A DNA stretch of 64,000 nt, taken from the NCBI GenBank assembly GCA_039881145.1, contig JAYKKI010000052.1:13934501-13998500 (forward strand). The letters are read 5' to 3'. The stretch comes from Druceiella hillmani. Lineage: Eukaryota > Arthropoda > Insecta > Lepidoptera > Hepialidae. The translations under genes and the position numbers were made by a program. Below are positions 49,246 to 62,085 of the stretch, in pieces (within the stretch, counting starts at the first letter, position 1; every line of letters starts with the position of its first letter). The notes beneath the pieces were generated by a model. The model had not been told where the DNA came from, made no database searches, and saw only the letters and a list, made by a program, of their open reading frames with translations.

Positions 49246-49362
49246 AGTCATAGCCTGTTTTTGCCCTGGCAAAGTATGGCCAGGTTAAATATCTAGTGAG
49301 AGATACGTAAAAGTTAAGGGCTTATCACCGCTTTGTTATAATTTAATTCAACGGAAATGCAA

Positions 49363-49376
49363 ACACTAGATGGCGC
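49363..49376 (+). promoter_or_regulatory. Candidate CTCF-type binding site
   Basis: ACACTAGATGGCGC matches the CTCF core CCASYAGRKGGCRS at 13 of 14 positions. It sits in a GC-balanced non-repetitive island (49250-49450) that also holds GGAAATGCAAAC (octamer-like) just upstream. The match alone is not proof of occupancy. Confidence 0.45.
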
Positions 49377-49450
49377 GGATACTCAAGCGTTCTCACCAGA
49401 GCACGGGCGAACTACATCTCCATATCAATGTCGATAACGAAATCTTGATA

Positions 49451-50335
49451 GTTCGCAATCATTAATTTTTCATTAAATATTTTACGTCGCCTTAGTATTA
49501 AAAAAAAGATTCAACTTGCTATTAGTAATATGTCGGATATATCAGTAGCCATATAATGCGGTACATAATCCGGATTAGCCGCCAAAAGCAAATTTCGAAC
49601 CTTGAAAGGATATTTTATAGATGAACTTGATTTTAAACCAAGTTTTCATCTCTATTTCGCATATTGTCCACATTATTTAACTTCGGGCGTACACAGTGGT
49701 AAATCTAGTTAGCCAACCAGTTGTGTATAAAAAGATTCAATCGCATTATGAAAGGATAACAACTTGAGAGCGTAGAAATAATATTATTTTCAATATTAAA
49801 CAAAGCCAAAATAATTTTCTAAAATAAATAATTAAAATATTATTTTTCTTAAGATATCATATAGAAAGGTGATGAAGCAATTTTAATATATCATATAGAA
49901 AGGTCTCCTGAGTCACATCCATAGAGTTCTTGTGTTTTAACACATAATGTATTTTTTCAACTACTATATACACGTTTCGATTCGAAATATTAATATAATA
50001 TAATATTTGCCTATAGTGTTTTCTATTAAAAATAGATCGATTAAGAATAAACTCCTTGCTGGAGCCACGAAATTAGTCTCAATGGATAATTTATAAAAAA
50101 GTGAAATTATTCGCAATTATTTAAGAAAAGGTATTCTAAGTATGCTAATGGGAATACTATATTCAACTTTGTCCTCCAGGTTCCATCAACAGGTTATGCA
50201 ACGTCAGAGGTTTCTCTATGAGAAATAAGGATGTAATAAATGAATATTTTTACGGTAACATCGAGGCCAAACAAATAACACATATTCCTTTGAAATCTTG
50301 CTTACGTTATATTCAATGAATATGTACATATACAT
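49451..50335. other. AT-rich DNA with a small direct repeat
   Basis: No gene. ATATCATATAGAAAGGT occurs at 49854 and 49888. Confidence 0.5.
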
Positions 50336-50342
50336 CTATGTT

Positions 50343-50382
50343 CATATATATATAAAAAAAAATATATATATATATATATGTA
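50343..50382. repeat. AT microsatellite
   Basis: Short AT tract with an A-rich interruption. Confidence 0.85.
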
Positions 50383-50487
50383 TAAATATTTGCCACAATT
50401 GAAAAGTAAGGGTGTGTTGTGAATATTGGGGTGAAAAATATTTTGTTTTGTGTTTAAATTAGATTGTATATTTTCTATTTTGGTAGA

Positions 50488-50605
50488 GTACTTGCAATAA
50501 ACATTTGTACGCTTAGCAAATACTCTCAATGAACATTTGTACTGGTACCAAGTACTGTCAATGAACATTTGTACTGTTAGCAAGTACTGTTAATGAACAT
50601 TTGTT
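50488..50605. repeat. 32-bp minisatellite x4
   Basis: AATGAACATTTGTAC-type words start at 50500, 50532, 50564 and 50596, a constant 32-bp period, separated by AGCAAGTACTGTC-type spacers. Confidence 0.92.
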
Positions 50606-51007
50606 GAATTAAAGAAAAGTGTTAAATTAAAACATTTTTGTTAAGGTGATAGATAACATTTAAAAAAATAACCTTTTTCTTAAAGGTTTGTATTAAAATG
50701 TTAAGTTGAAATGATATTATCTTAAGAACATCAGTTAAACTGTTTTAATCTTCATTAAATGATTGAGTTAAATACCTTATCAGGCCTTTCAACTGCAGTC
50801 ACCGATATTTATAAACGAACCCTACATCTTATCTTTTATCGATAGTCGAGAGACGTGGGTATTTCGAGCTGAATTTTTTTAAAATGTAAAACGATACGTT
50901 AAGAAGGGAAGTTTATATTAACAACTATCTATGCATGAATGGATATTACTTGTTAAAGTGTCAGCGTTAGTCATATTTACGAATGATTCAAAAATTATAT
51001 ATGTCAT

Positions 51008-51930
<923 letters not shown>

Positions 51931-52795
51931 TTTGATACATTTTTATCTGAGTTTTGTTGCTACTCTAAAATTAGTAACGGTGAGGAATTCGTAAAAAGAA
52001 TAATATTTAACAGAACTTAATATCTAAAACGGCGATTCATTGTATAGAAAAAATCCTAACCCAATTTAAAATATTGATTTTTTCTTTTTCTAAGTACAAT
52101 ATACAATCTCAAGCTATATGACATTCCTTCAAACCTATTATTTCCAACCTCTTCTCTTCTTAATGGAATATCGAGTTTTTCTCGCTGATATCAAGTCACA
52201 ACACTAAACCGCTCGTTTCATTTTGATACATTTTTTTCTGAGTCTTGTTGCTACTCTAAAATTAGTCACGGTGAGGAATTCGTCAAAAGAATAATATTTA
52301 ACAGAACTTACATGACAAAATACTTAAAACGGCGAATCCTAACCCAATTTAAATTGTTGATGTTTTATTTTTCTAAGTACACTCTCAAGCTATACGACAT
52401 TCCTTCAAACCTATTATTTCCAACCTCTTCTCTTCTTAATGGAATATCGAGTTTTGCTCACAGATATCAAGTAACAACACTAAACCGCTCGTTTTATTTT
52501 GATACATTTTTTTCTGAGTCTTGTTGCTACTCTAAAATTAGTCACGGTGAGGAATTCGTAAAAAGAATAATATTTAACAGAACTTACATGACAAAATATT
52601 TAAAACAGCGATTCATTTTATAAAAAAAATCCTAACCCAATTTAAATGGTTGATGTTTTCTTTTTCTAAGTACACTCTCAAGCTATTCGACATTCCTTTA
52701 AACCTATTATTTCCTACCTCTTCTCTTCTTAATGGAATATCGAGTTTTGCTCGCAGATATCGAGTAATAACACTAAACCGCTCGTATCATTACAT
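51931..52795. repeat. Tandem array, 276-291-bp units x3
   Basis: TTTGATACATTTTTWTCTGA starts units at 51931, 52222 and 52498. Shared words include ACGGTGAGGAATTCGT, AAACCTATTATTTCC, CTTCTCTTCTTAATGG and CACTAAACCGCTCGT. The 103-codon ATG frame at 52312 lies inside the units and repeats itself. Confidence 0.93.
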
Positions 52796-53053
52796 AAATA
52801 AATAAGTGTACTGGGAGCGCTCTTTTTCCAATAGCAACCGATGTATTGAAGCAAGGAATTGCACCTGCAAAGTGAATTAATGGTTCTAGTCGAAGTTTAA
52901 AACGATACTCTTTACTTTGTAAACTTCACCCATACACAACTCGAAATGTTAGTAGCGAGATCCGTTTACTACTGTAGGGTTGTATAGAAAGTCGTTCAAT
53001 GGTAGTTGATTTGTTTTTAGATCGAAAGAATTCTAAAGCCATTATATACTTAC

Positions 53054-53960
53054 GTGACCCATTTTAAGTTGGCAGTTGTTTTGAAATAAATTTCAGAGCA
53101 AACTAACTTTTAGTTATATTTTGGATACAGAAATTTTATGAGAATAAGAATATTTGCGGTCTATGGTTACGGAAGATTCTTTTTGATAACATGCAACTAT
53201 ATTCTTTTTAAAGGTTTTGTGGTCAAACCCAAAAGATACCCAATAGATACCCAATAGATACCCAATATTTGTGATCCATTTTAAGATAACAGTTGTTTCG
53301 AAAAAAATTCAGAGTAAACAAAGTTTTAGTTATATTATAAAGATAACAATTTTGTAAGAATAAGAATATTTGCGGTGTATGGTTGCCGAAGAATTTTTTG
53401 GTAACATGCCGATATATCCTTTTTAAAGGTGTTGTGATCAAACCTTTATAGACCCTCAATACCGTGATCCATTTTAAGATTGCGATTTATTGAAAATAAA
53501 TTTCAGGGCAAACACGACCTTTGGTTATATTTTAGAAATAGAAATTTTATAATACCAATTTTTGCGACCTGTGTTTACGGAAGATTTTTTTTGTTACCAT
53601 ATAACTACATCCGCTTTAAAGGTTTAAACCTTTATAGATAATACACGTGATCCATTTTAAGATGGCGATATATTCGAAATAAATTTCAGGGCATACTAAC
53701 CTTTTATATTTTAGAAATAGAAATTTTATAATACCAATTTTTGCGACCTATGTTTACAGAAGATTTTCTTTGTTACCATGTAACTATATCCGCTTTAAAG
53801 GTTTAAACCTTTATAGATAATACACATGATCCATTTTAAGATGGCGATATATTCGAAATAAATTTCAGGGAATACTAACCTTTTATATTTTAGAAATAGA
53901 AATTTTATAATACCAATTTTTGCGACCTATGTTTACAGAAGATTTTTTTTGTTATATATG
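53054..53960. repeat. Tandem array, 179-217-bp units x5
   Basis: GTGATCCATTTTAAGAT-type starts at 53054, 53271, 53464, 53647 and 53826. Units carry AATAAATTTCAG, ATAGAAATTTTAT, TTTGCGACCT and TTTAAAGGTTT. The first unit is longer because AGATACCCAAT is repeated three times at 53234-53267. The last two units are the most alike. Confidence 0.93.
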
Positions 53961-55560
53961 ATAGCTGCATGGTTATATTATAGTTGCATAGCTATATTCT
54001 ATTTCAAAGTTTTGAGGTCAACCCTTATTGATCTCTACGTTTGTCCGTCCTTTTTTTACAGCCTCAAAATTTCTATAATTTTGAAAACGACAAGAAATTT
54101 TATAAACTCATTTATTAAAACTCACAAAAACATTATGAAAAATGTCTCATAAATTGGAATTTTATTTTGCCTACTTAATATATAGCTAGTTATTTTTTCC
54201 TCATTATTAATTCTCAACTAAATTGTAATAATATATTATAATTAAGACAACACATATCTTAGTTTCCTAAACAAATAATTTGTCTTTAATACGATCTTTA
54301 GTCTTCAAATTTATGGCTTAAATATAATTACTATAATTTAATACAAGCGACACAAGTGCATGTATTTCATGTAACAACCATGTTGTACATAAGTAAGTCT
54401 TGTCAATCACATAAAGTATGACAAGTTTATACATAATACTTTTAAAAAGTACATACATGATGTACCAAAATATCTTGATGTCGATAGCGTTTCATAAAAG
54501 ACATTAGCACAGGTATTTCGTACGTCATAGTACGAAACACCTGTGCTTATATTACGTGTATATATAAGTAACAATTATATTTATGCCGTAAATTATGCAA
54601 TCAATATTTCGATACGTATTTTGAAAAAGTTATTGCGGATACAATACAATCACTTATATGCGAGATCGCCAAGGAAATGTGCCATTGATTAAGACAGCAT
54701 CTGATATCGATGCTATTATTTTGCTACTGCACAGATTTTAAGTGGAAATTCGTCTAAACTATGTTTCTTAAAACATTACTATTATGACACATCGTTTGAG
54801 CTAGTTGGATTTTAAATATTTTTAAGTGTTGGAATATAAAAAAAAATTATTGTTTATTTATACTCTTCTTCATCAAGGTAAAGTAAGAAAAGTGTGGATA
54901 ACATTCTCTTCTTCTCTACTCTAACTTAACCCATTTACTTTGAGAGAAAAGCGTTTATTGTTATTTATTTATTTTTCATCATTAAAAAATGTACAATATA
55001 TGAAAAATTCTAATTTTCGTGAGAACTTTTTAAAAGTCCTAATTATTTTTGTCCATTGCCGCAATATATTTAGCTATAGAAAAAGTTATATATAACTAAG
55101 TTGTACCTAATATAGCTCAATTGTACCTTACGAGGACATGAAGATAAATAATCATTAGTACTTATATCCGTAGTAACGAATAACTTTTATTGCTATAGGA
55201 CAAATTTATATTTTTCGAATAAATAGAAAATATCTGCAGTTATATTAAATTTGAACAGAACGCATAAATAACACATCGCAACTTTAGAAAGTATCGCTTT
55301 GGCTTTGAGCCTAGACGTTTTAATGGTCGTCTACTATTCTCAATGGTCCACATATGTTAATGTCTGCCATTCTGCAGTAGACACGTATTGTGGAGTAATA
55401 ACCGTGAAAGTATGCACCTATATTTTCTAAATATACTTTTACCTCGCTCATTAAATTGTAAAGGGAAGACTAAAACTTTAAAATATTTGGTTCGTTTTTA
55501 CAGTTCCGTGTCATCAGAGGTCTATTCATTTGCCATAGCTGTTTTTCTCAGAAATCGTTT
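53961..55560. other. AT-rich DNA with a hairpin
   Basis: No gene supported. A short low-complexity ATG frame at 53949-54152 begins at the edge of the preceding array. The hairpin at 54506-54547 is listed separately. Confidence 0.5.
54506..54547. repeat. 18-bp-arm hairpin
   Basis: AGCACAGGTATTTCGTAC (54506-54523) pairs with GTACGAAACACCTGTGCT (54530-54547) with one mismatch around a 6-nt loop GTCATA. Confidence 0.85.
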
Positions 55561-55564
55561 GACG

Positions 55565-55905
55565 TAAAAATCTGGCACAATGATAAAGCGTCTTAACCTG
55601 TATATATTGATAAAGCGTCTTAACTTTAAAATTTTTCAAAAATCTGGCACAATGATAAAACGTCCTAACCTATATATATTTCTAAAATCTGGCACAATTA
55701 AAAAGCATCTTAACCTGTATATATTGATAAAGCTTCTTAACCTTTAAATATTTCAGAAATCTGGCACAATGATAAAACATCTTTCTGAAATCTGGCACAA
55801 TGGTAGTATCTTAAGCTTTAAATATTTCATAAATCTGGCACAATGATAAAACGTCCTAACCTTTATATATTTCTGAAATTTGGCACAATGATAAAGCGTC
55901 TTAAC

Positions 55906-55971
<66 letters not shown>

Positions 55972-56048
55972 ATAAAACGTCTTAACCTTTAAATATTTCA
56001 GAAATCTGGTACAATAATAAAACGTCTTAACCTGTATATATTTGTGAA
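55565..56048. repeat. Minisatellite of AATCTGGCACAATGATAAAR units, split by an AT tract
   Basis: Units of roughly 35-75 bp built from ATCTGGCACAATGATAAA, CGTCTTAACCT and TATATATTTCWGAA modules repeat about nine times. A pure AT microsatellite (about 55905-55970) interrupts the array. The module order varies, which points to repeated unequal exchange. Confidence 0.9.
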
Positions 56049-56314
56049 ACATTTTATAGGAATTTAGAAGGGTTGAGTGAAATAATCGCTTGTTAAAATT
56101 GAAAATAATTCAAATTCATTTAAAATCTTGTTTCCATATTAATTTTATCTTTGTCTAAGGTAGGAATGTAATATTTCTTGGAATTTAAATTATCTAAAAG
56201 GTAATTAAATACCAAACTTACATTGTATAAATTTCATAAGAAATTTTAAAATATTGAATAGTTAACGAGTTCGTAGTTCTAATTAAATATTCACTACTGT
56301 CAGATATACGGTCA

Positions 56315-56372
56315 TTTTTTACCACGATCTAGGTTTCGTTGTATTACATGTTCAGGTGGGCTATTAGCAAGG
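56315..56372. mobile_element. Foldback element fragment, copy D
   Basis: TTACCACGATCTAGGTTTCG, TTGTATTACATG and TTCAGGTGGGCTATTAGCAA match the inner left arm of copies A-C; the outer arm and right arm are gone. Confidence 0.8.
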
Positions 56373-56404
56373 ATCTATTTTAGCCTAGAGCTTTAATAAT
56401 CAAC

Positions 56405-56668
56405 CCTACAAATTTAATATATTGCAACGTATTATATACTATATCTTTCACAAATATATTTTTCACGACGTTAATATATTGCAGCGTATTATATACTACA
56501 TCTCTCACATATATATTTTTCACAGCGTAAATATATTGCAGCGTATTATATACTATATCTCTCACATGTATATTTTTCACAACTTAAATATATTGCAGCG
56601 TATTATATACTGTACCTTTCACATGTATATTTTTCACGACATAAATATATTGTAACTTATTATTTACC
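56405..56668. repeat. 57-bp minisatellite, about 4.5 copies
   Basis: ATATATTGCAGCGTATTATA recurs with an exact 57-bp period (GCARCG at 56424, 56481, 56538 and 56595; TGTAAC at 56652). Because 57 is divisible by three and the unit has no stop in two frames, both strands show repetitive open frames with a 19-residue cycle. Neither starts with ATG, so I treat them as artefacts. Confidence 0.95.
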
Positions 56669-56699
56669 GGTTCTGAGAAAACTGGCTTTGAAAATAGAA

Positions 56700-57240
56700 A
56701 AATGTAAATGTGTTGCCTACTATTATTTCGCAGGCGTAAAAACAAGGAGAATATTTAAAAAATTGTCCACCTAGAATCATCGCTATATGTTTCCTACAAC
56801 TTTTGCGTGGGCTTCCAAAAACTCAATTTTTCCATCATTTTTGGTTGAGGAATTTCGAAAATAAGGGGGTGGGACATATTTTTTTACGTATTTTTCATTA
56901 TAGCTCTGAAGACACAATACGTAAAATTATAAAAAAATGCTTTTGAGATCCTTATAACCAACCATTTTTAAATTACACCCCACTCGATATATGGAATAAA
57001 AAAGTTTCAAATTGTCTACTTACCTTCTCTTTTCTACTTACCTTAAATTTCCAAATGAATATTTTTGACCATTGCAGTATATGCGAGTTAATATGTATTA
57101 TTACTGTACCAAATTTCAAGTTTCTACATTAAGCATTTTGTGAGAAGGACGGCTATGACGGACATAAGGACAGACACCTGAGTGATCTTATAACTGTTCT
57201 ATTTTTCCTTTTAAAGTATAGAACCCTAAAACAGAAAACA
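56700..57240 (+). mobile_element. Copy of GGCCAAG/GGGTTCC dispersed repeat, 5' end missing
   Basis: TGTGTTGCCTACTATTATTT, GCAGGCG, AAGGGGGTGGGACAT, GGACAGACACCTGAGTGATC and a closing TTTTTCCTTTTAAAGTATAG plus AACCCTAAAA in the order of the other plus-strand copies. Confidence 0.75.
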
Positions 57241-57309
57241 AAATTTGAATTTTATCTTTTTTTCACGTTTCTTATGCATAATAGGCAACGTCCTTAGTGT
57301 CTTAAAAAT

Positions 57310-57790
57310 ACCATTAACACCCAGGAAATACCCTTAATTTAATTTTTGTTAGTACACATTTTTAAATGTTACTAATCGTATTCACATTGCGTTTAGCGTA
57401 ATTTGCATTCTTATAAGGTCTTATAAAATTGTGAAAGTTTAATATTCTAGAATTTACTAATGTTTTATTTTGATTCCTCACTTAATTTTCGTTAACACTA
57501 TTGGCAGTGGTGAGTACATATTTTTAAAAATGCTGCTAATTGCATTTAGCATAATTTTCGTTATATTCAGACTCTAGATTAATTTCCTAAAATTAAGTCA
57601 AGTTTAATATTCTGAAATTTACTAATGCCTCATTTTTTTTTTCCTCACTTAATTTTTGGTAATACTGTTAGCTGCGATGAGTACATATTTTAAAAAATGC
57701 TGCTAATTGCATTTAGCATAATTTTCGTTATGTTAAGACATTAGAATAATTTTCGTTTTGTTAAGGTTTTGGAAGATTAAGACCTCCTGA
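57310..57790. repeat. Tandem array, about 163-bp unit x3
   Basis: GTACATATTTTTAAAAATGCTGC-type words at about 57353, 57517 and 57682, each followed by TGCATTTAGCATAATTTTCG and a TTTAATATTCTRRAATTTAC stretch. The first copy is most diverged. Confidence 0.9.
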
Positions 57791-57904
57791 AAATTCTTTA
57801 TATCTTCAGAAAAAAAAATTGAAAACACAGTATCCAACTATAGTTATATCTTGCAACTGTAAGTAATTTGCTTGCTTGACCTGTATTATTATTTTAAATG
57901 GTCG

Positions 57905-57980
57905 TTAAACATCGACGCGGAGCAACGGCGGTGCAACGTGTGCACGTGGATGATGGATCGAGATGAATCGGGTCAGTAGT
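57905..57980. other. CpG-rich patch with E-box
   Basis: ATCGACGCGGAGCAACGGCG followed by GTGCACGTGG (CACGTG at 57943-57948). No frame; candidate regulatory motif cluster. Confidence 0.25.
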
Positions 57981-58402
57981 CAATTATCCTATTATATTAA
58001 TTTTTAATGCATCATTGGAAGTTAAATATTGTGTGATTTAATAATAATGGAATAAAATATCGTATTCACAAGGAAATTATTGTCGCAATTTTATATAAAA
58101 TATTTGAAAGAAATTACCCTAATGATAAGCAGTTTTATGGGAATTAATGGAGCATCATGCTCAAGTGTCCATAGTATCACATAAATTGAAAATATATTAA
58201 ATAATGTATCTTCTGAATAGGTAAATGGACAAGTAAAACTAACTAGCTAAAATTTTACTTCATTAGTTTTGCATAAAATAATTAGAACAAAATTTAATTA
58301 GGTAAAGTTAGGAAAAATCGAATTTTTAAAAATAATAATGTTTTATTTTTGTCTTGAATGCCACTCACCTATGTTTAAACAGTTAAGTTTAATAATTCCA
58401 AA

Positions 58403-58578
58403 AACACACACACACACACGTACACGCGCACACATGCGCACACACGCGCACACACGCGCACACAAGCGCGCACACGCGCACGCGAGCGCACGCTCACACG
58501 CGCACACGTACACACGCGCACACGTACACACGCACACGCACACGCACGAACACGCACGCGCACGCATACACACACACG
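58403..58578. repeat. CA/CG alternating tract
   Basis: About 175 bp of almost unbroken alternating pyrimidine-purine sequence mixing CA, CG and TA steps (CACACGCGCACACGCGC type). The open frames on both strands here are artefacts of the tract. Confidence 0.95.
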
Positions 58579-58674
58579 GAATACAGACAATGGACAGACG
58601 GAATGATGGTATAACGATATGTTTGCAGTATATCAGTATTTTTCCTACTAGGTGATCGTATTACTAGTATTTTA

Positions 58675-59220
58675 AAATAATAGGTACGTACTTGTCACGA
58701 AATACTAGACCGTACGCTGCCCACATACTTGCTTGTTGGTTGTTCTGCCGGGAACAACTATCGTAAACACTTATTACTTTACTTTTTTGCTTGATATTTA
58801 CGGAATTTCTCCTGTTTCGATCTTTTGTTTATTTGAATGGAACTAAACAAAAAGTGGAAAAATAAAATCTAACGATTATAGTTCTATTCTTATAAAACCT
58901 TTTCTTACGGATCTTCAGAGACTACGAATGTACATGTGCGCGACAAATATTGATACACAATGGAGTTTGGACAAACTTGAGTATACCTAGTGTGAAGCAA
59001 GCGTAAAGTACGGGTATATGAGATACTAACTTATCGAAGGGTATGGCATGTTACGAATATGAACCTATTACGCGGAACGTTTTTTGTTTCATTCTTTCCT
59101 TAGTTATTTCTTTGCTCTTATAGTAGATGAGTCATTACAAATTAAAGACAGAAAGCTGCGTATTGTGTAACAGGTATCTATGGAATTCTATATGCTAATA
59201 CGTCCGGTCCACGTAAATAC
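58675..59220. mobile_element. Dispersed element X, copy 2
   Basis: Shares with 38944-39530 the ordered words AAATACTAGACCGTAC, GTTGTTCTGCCGGGA, ACACAATGGAGTTTGGACAA, GTATACCTAGTGTGA, GGCATGTTACGAATATGAAC and TTTTTTGTTTCATTCTTT. Its end has TGTGTAACAGGTATCTATGG, related to the hairpin arm that opens copy 1. The left hairpin is mostly lost. Confidence 0.75.
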
Positions 59221-59579
59221 TTGTACTCGTACGAATTACGTCATTTACGTTCCACCTCTATTGCGAATCTTAAAAAGAAGTTACATTTCAATAAATATTT
59301 AGCGAATAGGAAATCAGGGTGTAGCCTGTTCCGCGGTGACTATATGTTTTTACTTCCTAATTATACTGAAGAAATAAATTTTACTGAAAATAATATCGCA
59401 ATGGTAAATTTCTAAAGAAAATAAATACCTAATTATATAAACTTAATATCGCAACTTAATTATTCGGTAATAGTGAATTACGAAGAATAAAATCACAATT
59501 TTTTACTTAATAACCGCATAATTTGACGTAGAAGACTTATTGTTTTGATCTTAAAATTCGTACGATTGTATAAACATCT

Positions 59580-59631
59580 TAAAGAAAGTAGAAATAATAC
59601 TACATCACGTAGTTTCATTTAATTGTGAATA
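59580..59631. mobile_element. Foldback element fragment, copy E
   Basis: AAAGAAAGTAGAAATAATAC, TACATCACGTAGTTTCATTT and AATTGTGAATAA match the outer right arm of copy B. Everything else is missing. Confidence 0.85.
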
Positions 59632-59704
59632 AAATTATATTTTTTAATTGAAATGTATTTTTTTTAATGGAAAATATTAAACTAAATTAAGATAAAATAT
59701 TACA

Positions 59705-60300
59705 AACCGGCCAAGTGCGAGTCGGACTCGTGCACGAAGGGTTATATAGCGCCAAAACATATTAAATTTATAAATTTTTATTTCTCAAAACACTGTGAAT
59801 AACAATGTACCGCTGCAATTGGAACCGAAAATATTCCAAATCTCATAAAGTACACATCAAATCCTATTCAAGCCAATTTTCAATTAAAATGTCTTTTATA
59901 TTCTACTATTTTATTTTTTTCACAATATGAAACACGTTACTTAAAAAATTAGAAGTGGAGGGGCACACTTTTTTAAGATTTGAAAGCGCAAATCTCATCA
60001 AATATTGACTTAAATAAAAAAAAGCTATTTTGGGGCCTTTAATTTTTAAGACATATCTAACAATATTCCACACCCCTATGTGCACTGGATTGTTTTTCTT
60101 CCTTCAGTTACATTTATGGAGTGTCATCCCTAATATATATTTTTTCATAATTCCACTATTGCATTGTATAGCGGTTCATTGAAGACCTACCAAACATATG
60201 TCATCTATATAGTACTAAAACGCTCCGTGTAAAATGGCTGTGACATATGGATAGACAGACGAACAGGACGGAATTATGAGGGTTCCAAAAGAGGTCTAAA
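59705..60300 (+). mobile_element. Fullest copy of GGCCAAG/GGGTTCC dispersed repeat
   Basis: Opens with ACCGGCCAAGTGCGAGTCGG and ACTCGTGCACGAAGGGTTA, the best-preserved start in the window. It closes with GGATAGACAGACGAACAGGA and TTATGAGGGTTCCAAAAGAG. The start motif is, to my knowledge, characteristic of Lepidoptera. No coding capacity. Confidence 0.85.
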
Positions 60301-60779
60301 AATCAGTTCTATAACCAATTTATGAATTTACATCACTGGTATTTAGAATAAAGTATAAGATATATGTACCTAACAGGTATATAATACGTAGCAAGGCCAT
60401 TATTTAAATTTTTCCTCTTTTCACATACTGTCGTCAAAATCTTCCGTACTTTGATATGATACAAGACATTAACATGTAACTTGAAAGAAAATTGTGAAAT
60501 AATATTATTTTCCTTATTCTTTCCTATTCATTTCAGTTAATTGCGTCGTTTTACGTAATTTTCTCTCTGACAAAAAATATTCGCTCTGGCTCTCGAGTTT
60601 CTGTAATTATAAGGCACGGAAATAGTACGTAATATACGCATAACTGAATATAAACATAACGTTTACGCACCCTCAAAATTGGAAATGGCTGCAACGCTTT
60701 TGATATTACAGGGGAAAGCAGTGTATATTTTACATGGTATCTCCTCTTTTACATGTACCGAGAGCAATATAATTTAATA

Positions 60780-61030
60780 TTAGTGTAATATCCTTCCCCA
60801 TAACCCGGACCGCATACATTTATAACCACCATTACGTCTACATTATATATACTTAATTATTATTTATAGGCCATAATTACAAACACCCACGCCCAAGAGA
60901 ACCATAACACATACGATACATGCGACATCTCACTGATATATGATGGAATATGCTTACCCCAATTACATTGTCAAGCGCCCGCAGCATCCGCAGATGGATG
61001 CGAATTGGACCCAGTCATTCCTCTCCATTA
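60780..61030. other. GC-balanced non-repetitive island
   Basis: Contains CATAACCCGGACCGCATAC near 60798, AGGCCATAATTACAAAC near 60868 (GCCATAAT fits the Pho/YY1-type GCCATHWY) and GCGCCCGCAGCATCCGCAG near 60975. No open frame. Candidate regulatory DNA. Confidence 0.25.
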
Positions 61031-61564
61031 TCAATATATATTAAATGATTGATAGTATTGAGTTGTTTAAGAATTTTTACGTATGCAAGAATCTAAATCG
61101 AAGCTACTTTTGCAAATAAAGCTTTTATGGGAATACAATATTTGGTTTACATAATGTTAATGTTTGTTAAGAAAACTTTCGTAGGTGAAAGTATCAGTCT
61201 AAGATGAAGTATTTTAAATAATTATATATTGCAAAATTAGAGTCAAACTGTTAAAAAAAATAAGTAAGATAAGGTGCATTAGGGTCAAATAAAAAGCAAG
61301 ATAAGGTGAAAGTTGGACTGACATCAAGAGATCCATCTATACATTGTTTAAATTGCTGCAATACCATATATTTTTTACTTTCAAGAGTGTGATTTGGTTT
61401 CAAGATTTGAAGACGATTTGCTGATTTATTTACTTGGATGGATATGTACATCTGGCGAACTCATAGCAATAGAAACGCCCTCTTTCAGTCAACCAAATAT
61501 ATTTTCAATGTTGAAAGACAGGTAGATAACAAAATGTGATATTAAAAAACTTGAAAAATTGTTT

Positions 61565-61700
61565 TTTCACTACTCTGTGAGACTGTTTGACCACAGACTA
61601 TTATGTGTTTGACACTGACAGTGTGAACTTAAACAATGAACCCTGTAATGTATTTGTAATATTTAATTTAATGTATTTGTTTATATAAATTGTTTATATA
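61565..61700 (-). mobile_element. Partial copy of GTGGTCAAACAG dispersed repeat
   Basis: GTGAGACTGTTTGACCACAG and TATGTGTTTGACACTGACAG are the reverse complement of the tail of the copy at 35718-35960, continuing to AATGTATTTGTAATATTTAA. Confidence 0.7.
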
Positions 61701-61739
61701 ACTTTCTGTCACACTCCTCTGTGCGCGCAATATGCTTAA

Positions 61740-62085
61740 CAATTAACTCGAAATAGGTACCTCTTTATTTGCAAGTAACAACTAAGTTACTTATTTTTGA
61801 AGTCGGTGCCAGCACCGCTGATCAACTTACACAAGTTTATGATATAATTTGATTTAAAATGTAAATTAAAAACTTTAACTTCTAATGTACTTACAATATT
61901 AAAGAGATTCATAAAGGGCGTATTTGCAACATAAAAATTTCCATTTGTTTAAATTGGTCAGAGGTGGTGGAACCGACTTCAAATATAAGTAACTTAGTTA
62001 TTTATTGCAAATAAGGAAGTACCAACTTTGAATTAATTCTTTTTTACTTTTTAGTACCTACATTTATTGAAGACGGTTTTTTAAA
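61740..62085. mobile_element. CCGACTTC element arranged as an inverted repeat
   Basis: 61740-61823 and 61956-62040 are reverse complements at roughly 80% identity (core CCGACTTCAAAWATAAGTAA). The right half continues to ACGGTTTTTTAAAA at 62085, like the copy at 27168-27290. About 130 bp separates the arms. A transcript could fold on itself. Confidence 0.75.

Noticed and set aside
56380..56655. Repetitive open frames on both strands
   Set aside because: A consequence of a 57-bp tandem unit (a multiple of three); no ATG start.
58338..58655. 105-codon His-Thr/Ala-Arg frame and two overlapping minus-strand frames
   Set aside because: Translation of the CA/CG alternating tract.
61251..61451. 66-codon ATG frame on the minus strand
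   Set aside because: No recognisable domain; lies next to a dispersed repeat.
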